Assembly: GCF_030269925.1 (NCBI RefSeq)
Contig: NC_085128.1
Location: forward strand, 6,016,501-6,080,500
Length of the DNA: 64,000 nucleotides
Source of the DNA: Bombyx mori
Taxonomy: Eukaryota > Arthropoda > Insecta > Lepidoptera > Bombycidae
Direction: 5' to 3'
Positions 45,501-55,476 of this stretch are shown here, one piece after another. Positions within the stretch are counted from its first letter, which is position 1; each line of letters starts with the position of its first letter. Made by a program: the position numbers and the translations under genes. The notes beneath the pieces were generated by a model. That model was not told the DNA's origin and ran no database searches. It worked only from the letters and a program-made list of their open reading frames with translations.

Positions 45501-48500
45501 TTAATTTTTTTTCTCATTTATGTTAACCTTTTTTAAATTCATATTAAACTAGAGAATAAGTTTTAATTATTTTTTTACGTACATGGGTAACAGAGCTCAA
45601 GGCACAGTGGCCCAGTACAAAACGGTTTTCGGAGCTCACAGACCTCACAATGTGAATGCCACCACCACCCTTCACCTTCCCTTCACCTACAGAAATCAGT
45701 TGAAGTCTCAATCTTATCGTTAAAAGGTTGTCCCACCTTGCAAACCGCGCATCGCTCTGAAACTACATTGCGCTGCTTTGTCTAAGTCTCATCGGCATCA
45801 TCTTAGGCCTTACATCTGAAAGTGCACAAGGTCCAAAATGTCTACATCTGCCTTAATATAATCTTGTGTGCTTGGAGTTTTTTTTATAGACACCGACTTG
45901 GCTGTGCCCCTGATATTGCTGACGTCCTTGAGCGACGACAATCGCTCACCATTAGGTGGCCCCTACGTTTGTCTGGCTATAAAGGCAAAAATAAATGTGG
46001 CCTAAAATGGCATAGCAATGTGGTGTCTGTAGACTGTACTAGTTCATTTTAATTTGCAGACAAGACCATGTGGCTCCTAGATACAACACAGTCGACGCCG
46101 CTGCTATATTCAGACAAGACACAGAAACCTCAATTGGATAGAAAACGTTTTCCCTATTTTTCAAACCAAAATGAATGATTAATTCATAGCAGAAATAAAC
46201 CGACGCGCGGTGGTACATATCTCACAATGCTTTCTGTGACCAATGGATGCCAGTTTGTAGAATTCTGGTATAATATAATGGTTTAGCTCTATATTGTTAA
46301 CGCTTCTACTCATTGTCCAGTGAATAATTTAACCACAGAACCAAATAACCATAGACACCCACAGAAAGAGATGAGGTGATGCCACTCTACGTTGACATCG
46401 CTTAGGCAAAATATGCTATATGAATATACATATATTTGCTTACAAATGTTATTTATTTTTGTAGAGCTATCCAAAGTACGCGTTCAACTACGGTGTCAAG
46501 GACCTTCACACCGGCGACATCAAGTCTCAGCAGGAGCAAAGGGACGGTGATGTCGTCAAAGGTCAGGCTTTGAATAAATCTAGTAGGCCAAATGTTAGAT
46601 TGTGTAAACAATAATTAGACGTACGAACGTGAACAAATAGGTTATGTGATAAAAAAAAACAATCACCGTTTCCCTGAAAAGTTTTAGTGATACGTGACTC
46701 GCTTTTGCATTTTTACAAATTTAAGAAATTCATCTGTAAAGCGTATCGTTGTTGGGAGTAATTAATATACACTAAAGAGAATTTTTTAAGTTAATGCATA
46801 GATTTTATCGCGGGCCTTGAGAGTGGAATCGTGAAATTCCGTAACGAAAAAAACCTTCCACCCCTCACTACGCCCCTACTATGTAGCTCCGAGCTCGCGT
46901 TCAACATATTCACACGTTGCGCTTGTTTAGTGTTGAAAGTAAGAAGTTTAAACACCGATTTATGTACTATCAAAATATGTGATATAATTTCGTGGGTAAC
47001 ACAACGATAGCGCGATTCAGCTTTTGCGTCAAGCGCCATCTATCGGCGACAAACGGAATTGTAAAATAGAAAATTATATCACATTACAATGCGTTGGGCG
47101 TGCCATTTTCTATTGCTTAATCGAAGAATTTTATTACTACTCCTACTACTCATTCAGTGATTGGAGTGGCATTAAAAATAAACTAGCTAAACCGTTGATT
47201 CTGGGCGAATGAGAGTTAGAACTAGCATCCAAAGCGCGTCTCTATCCCATGTAGCGCCCTCTAGTGAGTGCGCTGTCAAAATGGAATACTCACAATGTAG
47301 CAGATTCATTGAAAGTTAGCCCAGTGAGTTTCTCGTCGGATCTTATTTTATTGTTGTTTTAATATTAAATTATTATTGTCGATTTATAATTGCATAAGTT
47401 GATAAAATGCTATGCAATAGCTGTACTGCGGCAGTCTCCGAGTGCAACACGTCTTTTTTTTGTTAAATATTGATAGTGTTCTTAAAATGATAATAGTTCT
47501 TATTGCATTGTCTGTTATAATAAATGAAAAATAAACAACTTAAAATTCTCATACATCCTATAGCCCCGGCTAGGATTGTTTCGTATTGTGAGTACAAGTA
47601 ACGCACAAGGAGGTGAATGATACTAACAGAGATACTGATACTGACTGAGACTTGTATCCGTAAAATATTCAGGGTCTTTAACCACTAGATAAACGAAGCA
47701 ATTGCCCCACGAGAAGATTTATATCAATATTAGTAAATATTTATATGCGCCTTGAGTTGCGTTAATGTAGAAAATAAATTACATCCCAAGGGAATAGTAC
47801 TTTTTTTCAGGATGAAATGTATTTTATGTCCTTTTCTGTGTGCTTAGTGCGAGTTTTTTAACGTTCTCGCTAGCGTAAAAGTACTATTGAAGACGCGTAT
47901 GCAAAATTTCACGTTGATCGATTTGATAGTAAAATATAATATGTGATAGCTTAAAAACAAATTAATTTTCGCATTGAAATTATTAGTATTGATCGTATTA
48001 ATATTTATAGCATTTCATTTCCAGGCAGTTATTCACTAGTGGAACCGGACGGCACGACCCGCACAGTGCACTATACAGCCGATGACCACACCGGATTCAA
48101 CGCTGTTGTACAGAAATCGGGACATGCTGCACATCCGGTAAGTTTAGGGTTGTCATTTAATTTGCTATCGTAAACTAAAAAATCATTTAGAAGGTTTTGA
48201 TTTGTATTTGAAAATACATAGAAGAGTAGATTGAAACACGTATAAATACATAGAAGATGATGTCATTATAAGTCTAATTTAATGAAAATACTTAGGATAC
48301 AACTTTGAATTAATATTCAATAAATTCATTTGAAATTTTTTAATAAGAAAGAGGTAGAGAACAAAATATAAATTTAGTCAAAAATTAAGTAATCGGCAAT
48401 TTTTTTTAATTCAAAATATTATATAGGTCAAATACGCATGCTCAACCCTCTTGAGTTACTATTACTTTTTACTTACTGTTCATACTGGTCATACTGAGTT

Positions 48501-51035
48501 ACTGTGGCTGTTAGTAATTATTGCCATTACATTAGTTATTTATGTGGTAGTAGGTAGTATTCAGTAGTATTACCTCATTTTAATCTTCTCCCATTTTCTT
48601 TTTTGAGTATTTGTAGGACTTGTTTTGTACTATCCGGTCTATTACAGCCGTGAAGCAAACATACGTCCTGTTTTAAAGAGTTTCATTACCCTTATTGCAA
48701 ATGATTCAAAACTTTGATCACAAACCTTATTTCTTATTGCTGAGAAGACCTTGAGCATATCTTCGCATCCACGAGAATAAAAAAATAATATTAATTATTA
48801 ACTAAGCGCAGCCCTACGTAAGCGTCACAGTAAGTTTAATTCATCTCTGTATAGTGCGCACTGAGCGTCGTTGCAACAAACATTACACAATCTTACGAGT
48901 TTTATCTTTATCTATAGAAGTTTTTCATTTTTAACAAGCTACAGAGAAGCGTGTTTAGTTTTAAGTGCTCTTTCCGAATGGACCTAACTTACATAGTTTG
49001 TTTGCGAAAACGAATACAAGTAAATTAATCTAATGAATCCAGTTATAAAGACATTGATGCTTGTGATTTTGATTAATAATTTCCTACATAATACTCACGG
49101 GATGTCTTCTTATTACTTAAACACAAAAATTGTCTGGATTGATTTAAGTATTGCGATATAAAATATTATGATTTATTTATATTATATTCACGAAGCTATC
49201 TTTATATATTTATTTCTTCTGTGCGTGTGTTTGTCACTGAACTCCTCCTAAACGGCTGGACCGATTTGAATGATTTTTTTGGTATGCGTTTGGGTGGCAC
49301 CCTGGATGGTTTAGATTCACAAATCAGCCCGGTAGATGCCGCTGCAGTCGGTATATAGTAATTTTTTATCTTTCCTAGAAATAATTTATATGAAAAAACA
49401 ACGTTTGCCGGGTCAGCTAGTTGCCATATAAAATACAATGATTTATTTATAACATATTGATGAACTTATTTAATTTCGTTATCACGTATTCAATCTATAC
49501 TAATATTATATTATATTATAAAGATTATAAAGAGGGAAGATTTGTTTGTTTGTTTCGAATAGGCTCCGAAACTACTGGACCGATTTGAAAAATTCTTTTT
49601 CCATTAGAAGCCGACATTGTCCCTGATGAACATAGGCTACTTTTTTTTATTTTTTTATTATTTTATTTTTTGGTTTCATGTGTGTTTTAATGTTTCCGAA
49701 GCGAAGCGAGGGCGGTTCGCTAGTTATCAATATAATTATTTAGGGTATTAATAGCGAGAAAACAAAACGGTACAGACAAACTCACTGACTTACTCATTAT
49801 TATCGTAATTATCGTGTGTCATTTAAATGCTGGTACTAAATTCTGATGCCAGAGATAAGTAATTTAGAAACGTCATTTCTTCGTGTTTACTTAAAGCTTA
49901 AGCTTGCGTAAAAACAAACAGCGCGGTTCCTTATATGGAGCTTAAGTTAACGATTATCGCCTATAAAATAAATGTAGCAGTTTATAAGAGGAACATAAAT
50001 AATTTACCGCTTACCCTTACCTGTAGAAGAAGATATTAGAATATTATGCATTGAAAATGCAAGATATTAGTTCGTTTTTGGCCGTCTCTCCGGAATTTAT
50101 GCTAAGAGAAATATATTAATCTAGTTAGTAAATTATAATAACTAACTGTAATAATACCAAGTTGACCATAGAGTTAATGGCGTCAATTTGTTTTCGCAAT
50201 AGAAAGCTTTGTTCAACTTCTTTATTGTTATCGGTCGAGTAATCATAGCCTTGAACCATTAAATAGGCACTGCACTTTTATCAATTTCAGAGAAAAATAT
50301 CTAAATCTTGACAGTTAATCTTTCGAAACATATGATTTCGTAACATTGGCATACAATTATGTATTATTTTTCTAGCTTTAATTTAGGGAATTGCGGGGCA
50401 GCCGTTGTATCTATACTGAGACCTTAGAACTCTTATCGCAAGGAGGGCGGCCGCATTTACGTTGTAGATATCTATGGGCCCCGATAACCACTTAACACTA
50501 GATGGGCCGTGAGTTCGTCCACCCATCTATAAAATCAATAATAATAATTAAAAAAAAATACATGTGTGCAATTCACACGTGGTAGAAGTGAAACCTTCCA
50601 AAATTAAAATACAATTATCCTAAACGTCTTAAGTATATGTAAAATTTTGTCATTAGTAAATAATTGTAAGGTAGCGCCCTCTGTGAATTGATATTTTAAT
50701 TTCACGTATAATCCTAAATTAAAATTCACTACAAGAGCTTTCATACACACGTTAGTATTAAAAAATCTCACAGATGGCGCTGTATTAAATAGTATGTATA
50801 TTTCTGTCTCATTCTTTGCTGGCTTCATCCTACACATTTTTGTATTTGTGTCTCTTACCTGTCGTTTTTTCCGTTGCATCCGGTTTGAAATCACAACGTT
50901 TTTAAAGAAGTTTTCACTTCAAAAAATGATTAATGTATTTGATTTATTTGTTTTTAGGTCGTCGCTCATGTAGCACCTGTAGCCCATGTCGCAGCTGCTC
51001 CGGCATACACAATCCCACACTACGGCTTCCACTAA
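42534..51035 (+). CDS. RR-2 cuticular protein (CPR family), 159 residues
   Basis: A secreted chitin-binding cuticle protein. The exons are 42534-42539, 43589-43774, 46465-46561, 48025-48137 and 50958-51035 (480 nt, phases agree). Exon 1 codes only Met-Gln, and exon 2 continues with [14 protein letters not shown], a signal peptide ending near residue 16 before PIDYF. Residues 30-62 are Ala/Val/His/Pro repeats ([16 protein letters not shown]), and the C-terminus repeats the theme ([16 protein letters not shown]), as in flexible stiff-cuticle proteins. The RR-2 domain spans residues 65-126: [50 protein letters not shown] and TGFNAVV, a close match to the RR-2 consensus. AATAAA occurs after the stop near 51149 and again near 51427. 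If Met3 were the start, exon 1 would be untranslated; the Met1 start is preferred because an ATG-bearing exon with a good donor exists. Confidence 0.93.
43081..43246. mobile_element. Hairpin MITE (GTGTGCTTAGTG family), damaged copy
   Basis: The left arm GTGTGCTTAGTGTGAAATTT and TTAACTTCTCGATCGCG pairs with CGCGATCGAGAAGTTAA on the right, which ends GAAGCACAC after a small insertion. It belongs to the family that is clean at 63571-63742 and partial at 47838. It lies in intron 1 of the second RR-2 gene. Confidence 0.8.
43247..43535 (+). repeat. Jockey-type LINE 3' tail
   Basis: From ACTCCTCCTAATCCACTAAC through GTACCTCAAGCACCGGTC and CTCAGTGGGTCGCGTTTCC to AGCATAAGTAGGAAAAAA. It directly abuts the hairpin MITE and ends about 55 bp before exon 2 of the second RR-2 gene. 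Confidence 0.85.
44405..44652 (+). repeat. Jockey-type LINE 3' tail
   Basis: Starts GAAGCAATGCTCCGCGAAGG, contains GGATCTTCTCACTGAATCGC and ends TTAGGTAGGAAAAAAAAA. It is in intron 2 of the second RR-2 gene. Confidence 0.82.
44675..44802 (-). repeat. LINE 3' end, antisense
   Basis: TTTTATTGCCCTGGTAGGC, CACGGCCCACCTGATGGTG and GCCAAGCCGCTACCTACCG match the antisense of 6360-6482. It is the last 125 bp only. Confidence 0.82.
45080..45330 (-). repeat. Bm1-type SINE, antisense
   Basis: From TTTATTGCTTATATGCGTGG through CTGGTGTTAAGTGGTTACCG and CGAAACGCATTACTGCTTC to GAGGTCCTACCACCAGTGAG. The tRNA-like head is missing. Confidence 0.88.
45590..45765 (-). repeat. Old, diverged antisense SINE
   Basis: The pattern GAGCTCAAGGCAC..GGAGCTCACAGACCTCACAA..CACCACCACCC..CAATCTTATCG..GTTGTCCCACCTTGCAAACC follows the order of an antisense Bm1-type SINE, but many substitutions make the call tentative. 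Confidence 0.4.
45885..46000 (+). repeat. LINE 3' end remnant
   Basis: CCGACTTGGCTGTGCCCCTG, ATTGCTGACGTCCTTGAGCG and CGCTCACCATTAGGTGGCCC parallel 6376-6470. It has diverged and lies in intron 2 of the second RR-2 gene. Confidence 0.6.
47838..47890. mobile_element. Hairpin MITE, one arm only
   Basis: GTGTGCTTAGTGCGAGTTTT and AACGTTCTCGCTAGCGTAAA match the left arm of the 63.6-kb hairpin. The partner arm is absent. Confidence 0.7.
49199..49420 (+). mobile_element. Helitron-like non-autonomous element
   Basis: Starts TCTTTATATATTTATTTC and ends TTTGCCGGGTCAGCTAG before T. The interior has the phrase CTCCTAAACGGCTGGACCGA that recurs in lepidopteran Helitron derivatives. It lies in intron 4 of the second RR-2 gene. 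Confidence 0.65.
49494..49723 (+). mobile_element. Helitron-like non-autonomous element
   Basis: Host A precedes TCTATACTAATATTATA, and the 3' end is GCGAAGCGAGGGCGGTTCGC followed by TAG and host T. The last 20 bases fold as a GCGAA/TTCGC hairpin just before CTAG. This is the classic Helitron end arrangement (A-TC...hairpin-CTRR-T) at 230 bp. Confidence 0.8.
50392..50550 (+). repeat. Bm1-type SINE, 3' part
   Basis: GGGGCAGCCGTTGTATCTAT, CATTTACGTTGTAGATATC and GTGAGTTCGTCCACCCATCT mark the tail of a SINE in intron 4 of the second RR-2 gene. Confidence 0.85.
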
Positions 51036-51506
51036 ACAACTTGAATACTACAAATCTGCTTACCATCGAATATTCTTAGGGCTGGAATCTATCAATGTAT
51101 CAACTAGTTCGAACTTTGGTCATTAACCACATGTTTGTACAAGTCAGAATAAATACAGGCTAGTTCTAGTCTTTAACTCTAGCAATAACTGTTAGTTGTA
51201 AAACTTAAAGTAAAAGACTACGGTCTAAATTAAATAGGAACATATTATATTACGTAGAACATATATAGACGTTTATTAAGCATCTTAAAAGTACAAGTTT
51301 CTTATATTTTTCTGTTACATATTGTATTCAGATTGCGAAATGTATTTTTTTTTTATTTGCAGGGATTATGATCTCAGCGTTTGTATCATTGAATTGGTTT
51401 AAAATATTATGTTATATTTGTAAGCGAAATAAATAAACTATATTTAATATATGAAGTTTAATGAGAAATCGTTTTTATTACTTAACAACAAAAACAATTG
51501 AATTAT

Positions 51507-52192
51507 TTTTACATCGAGAGACTAGTATAAATGGATTTCAGTCACCTCACTAGGTATACAGTTCTATTATAAAACGGTCTTAGCTCTATTATAAAACGGC
51601 CACCCTATGGAGAGCCTCCGCCACCGAGGATAGCCTCCAACTGTAAACCCCATTACTGCTTCGCGGTAGAAAGGCACCGGGTGTAATTATCCTTTAGGCC
51701 AAGACGATTTCAAAATAAAAAAGAATTTATTATTTAGAAAGAGTAATTACTACTATTATTTTAAAATACTAATATCCTTTCTAGTATACCTAGTGAGGTG
51801 ACTGAAATTCATTTGTACATCGAAAGACTAGTACTAGTAGCCAAAGGATAATTACACCCGGTGCCTTCGTATCGAGTGATGCAACTGTAGCGGTGTTCAA
51901 TATCGCAGGCAGGTAAAAAAAAAAAGAAATATGGACCTAATTAACGTTCAACATTGACTTCGACGACAGCACCCTGCCCCTTTCTATCGCGAATCAGTAA
52001 TGGGGTTTATAGTTCGAGGCTATCCTCGGTGGTGGCAGGCTCTCCATAGGGTGGCCATTTTATAATAGAGCTGAGACTCTTGTCTCAAAGTGTTGTCTCA
52101 AGTTTCATTTTCGATGTTGATGTACCACGTAACCACTTAATATCAACTGGACCGTGAGCTTGCTCACCCATCTAAGAAATAGAGAAATGGCG
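51507..52192. repeat. Inverted pair of an atypical SINE with shared flank
   Basis: Three blocks occur twice in inverse orientation. (a) CAGTCACCTCACTAGGTATAC near 51540 matches GTATACCTAGTGAGGTGACTG near 51785. (b) GGCCACCCTATGGAGAGCCTCC near 51600 matches its complement near 52030. (c) GGCACCGGGTGTAATTATCC near 51674 matches GGATAATTACACCCGGTGCC near 51845. The plus-strand copy (51838-52192) reads as a Bm1-like SINE with head CCAAAGGATAATTACACCC; the minus copy is an internally deleted version. Sharing of block (a), which is outside the SINE, points to an inverted duplication rather than two independent insertions. Confidence 0.7.
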
Positions 52193-54424
52193 TACGATAT
52201 TAAAACAATATGTCCTAGTCTAGACCTAGTTTATCTATTTTCAAAGGTAAGGATAATAGTATAATGACTATGCTGCATAGCGCAATTAATTATTATTTTG
52301 TAAATTCATTAACTGTGTGTTTTTCTAACAAACTACAACCTGAAGTTCTATGCCATTTTTTTCTAATGTTAAGCAAATGTGTCTATTTGTATTGCTGTGA
52401 AATCCATGGACTACAAAGCTGACTATGCCGTTATGGAAGACAAATTATGGCGATATTTTATAAAAACAAAATACCGCGTTATGTATTAAAAAAAGAAGAA
52501 TTACTGAGTTTGGATATTCGCAATAAATTACAAATTTAGATGACGTAATTTTTATGTGTGTTTAGTTTCAATGACGTTCATCTTCAAAAATTGGGTTTTA
52601 AAAGTAATTAATTATTCTAAAGGGATTTGCTTCAAAATTGTTAGTAAGTTACTTAAAAAAATCAAGATTTACTTAAACAAAATGTTTTTTTCCTTTTCCA
52701 AAAGCCAGCATGGTGACTAACCAGAATAGATTCATCTTTGCGATCACTTTAGTTATTGTTATTGCTGTTGTTTTTTTTTAAATATATATAAATATTCAGT
52801 AAGCCAATAAACACATTTTAGTATTATAGCAAATAGAAATATAATATTATATGATTTTTTTAATCCTGGCTATCCTTGTGTCAGTTAAAGTTCAAGTAAA
52901 TCGAATTCTGTATTTGGGAATGACGAGTTTTCAATCAAATTTGATTTATAAAATTGAAGGTCAATAAACTTATAAATTATGATCGGCACTCCGTTGATAG
53001 GTCTATAAAAGTATTTATATCTATCCCATAAAAGTTTAATAAAGAGGAAGATATAAAAACCTACGACAAACTGAAAATGGCAATAACGGTATAATGTCTG
53101 ACGCACACTTTAAAATTATGTGTTTCGAAGATAAACTGTACTTTGAAGAAAATACTTTGTTCGTTCGTCTGACATTAATTTTATAATTAGATTTGCTATG
53201 AATAATTGATACATATACTTTATATTTTATATAAGCAGTATTGATTAAGACAATACAAGCAATGTCATGAAAAAATAGAGCATTCTGATGTTATTTGTTA
53301 TTTGAAGGAAGCACTTTGATCAACGATATAAATGTTTGTTTTTCTTATGCCCGAAATATTGGCGATGAGAAATATGGGCTTGCACAGTTAAAAAGAGGAA
53401 AACGCGACAAAAATATAAATTAAAATTAAAATGATCAGCAAACAAGTCAGAGCTCGTCGTATCGTATTAATTACTTAGTAGTTAAGTAAATGATATTAAG
53501 TAAAAGTGCACCTGACAGGAATGCCAGTCTTAAAGATGAACCTGTTATAAAAAAAGACGTGTGGTGTCGTAGGACACCGGATAGGAACGAAGTTCCTTGT
53601 TATAAAAATATTAATTTAAAGTTCTATTCGAGGTATAAAGAAAACTTATTGTGGTACACTTCATTCACGGTTGTTTGTTTGTAAGAGTTAGTGTATTGCG
53701 CAAACGAACGCTCTGAGATCGTGGTCAATGAATGATAAAAAGATATGTAATTTTTTGTACGTTATTACAAAGTTAAGTCGTACACTGTGTGCATTACTAA
53801 TAAAAATCTTACGTTACGGACGTTTTTTCCCGGTTAGGGTATCCTTCCGCATCATCCCATAAGGAACTTCGTTCCAAAAATATATAAATAACTCTAGTTT
53901 GTAACAAATCTCTTTCGATCGTGCTTAAAGCTAATCGTGTAAAAGACACAATGCGACTTAGTCATGTCCAAACGTACTTTAATCAAATTGCGTCTATTAC
54001 TAAAAATATCTATTCTAATGATACTAATGATTCTATCACGGAGTTGTTTAAAAAAGTACAGGTGACAGACCAAATTACAAAAACATAGCATTTCAGAAGA
54101 GGAGGAGAGCAGCGACGGTAGAGCAAACGACGAGACGAGAGGTAGAATGGAAGACACGAAAACAGTCGAGTACTCATTATGGTTGGATTTACAGAGAGGG
54201 GAAAAATGTATATATAGGTGGATTAGATGAAAACTAATCTGTCATGAAAATGTAAACATTGAGATGACCTTTAAGAGAAACATCGGCATAACAATAAACA
54301 AGAAACGGCAACTAATGTTATTCGTCAACAAAAAAAACTTTTTTCTTTGAACTAGTTCGTAAATTTATGCAATTAAATGAATTAATTTATTATAAATTTA
54401 TTTATTTATAAATGAATTAATTTG
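52193..54424. other. Intergenic; possible mobile fragment at 53500-53880
   Basis: No gene seen. GGAACGAAGTTCCTT at 53584 and its complement at about 53861 form inverted repeats about 280 bp apart, near the phrases TAGGACACCGGATAGG and CCCGGTTAGGGTATCC, so a small unknown element is possible. The rest is AT-rich. Confidence 0.35.
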
Positions 54425-54672
54425 TTACTGGTGGTAGGACCTCTTGTGAGTCCGCACGGGTAGGTACCACCACCCCGCCTATTTCTGCCGTGAAGCAGTA
54501 ATGCGTTTCGGTTTGAAGGGTGGGGTAGCCGTTGTAACTATACTGAGACCTTAGAACTTATATCTCAAGGTGGGTGGCGCATTTACGTTGTAGATGTCTA
54601 TGGGCTCCAGTAACCACTTAATACCAGGTGCGCTGTGAGATCGTCCCCATCTAAGCAATAAAAAAAAAAATT
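54425..54672 (+). repeat. Bm1-type SINE, 3' two-thirds
   Basis: From TACTGGTGGTAGGACCTCTT through GTGAAGCAGTAATGCGTTTC to CCCATCTAAGCAATAAAAAA. The head is absent. It is little diverged from the 40-kb reference copy. Confidence 0.93.
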
Positions 54673-55476
54673 AAATGTTTTTAAGAAGAATTTGATTATC
54701 TTTCATCAAATTTCTTTTTTTATATATTTTTCACATTTATGTTTCGTTCGAATAATCTTCAAAAATTTCATTGGCCATTTTTCATTAATATTAATAAGTA
54801 AAATAATATATGAGTGTATTGACTAGGATAAGTAAGTTGTGATCTTGCAGCATTTCATCTCGAGCAGTTCTTGCTTGACAGCTTTAAGATTTCACTGAGT
54901 ACATTCATTATTTGAGAGCGGTTCAAGTCCATGTTGCACACGATTTTAGGCCGTTTGCTTTATGGATTAGAATTGAATTTTTCAAGTCGTAATATTACTG
55001 CAAGTGGTTGAACATTGAAATGATAGCGTAAAGCATATTTTCAATCTTTGAATTTAGTCCTTAAGATCCAGTTTATGAACGCACAATTGTAGAGGAGTAC
55101 TGTGAATTAATATTTGCAAATAAAATAACAAAACAGAACCTCCGAGCATTCGCGACAAAAGTTAGTGTCTTAATTAAACAGAACGAGTTAAGTACATTAA
55201 CCTATAGGTAAATACATATAATGGTGTCCATAGAGCTTTCTTTGTCGCGTTCAGTTCCTTACTTGACAGTATGACATCAGTGCAAACGGATATGGGCGAA
55301 ATTGCCTTCACCCACAAACTGTTTTGTTTTTTGCCGACGAAAAACATACTAAAAGTAGAGGACTGATACGAGGATCTCGCATGTGGATCGCGACCGTCAT
55401 CTTGTATGTACGAGGTTTTGTTTTCTCTTTCGAAAGAGCACAAAAGAAACAAAATTGAATAGAGTTATTACAAAAT
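54673..55476. other. Upstream region of first RR-1-like gene
   Basis: No exon or repeat found. No TATA box could be placed with confidence before the ATG at 55477. Confidence 0.4.

Noticed and set aside
46791..47212. Short frames on both strands with a patch of higher GC
   Set aside because: No family resemblance and within an intron of the second RR-2 gene. It may be repeat-derived but there is no internal relative to prove it.
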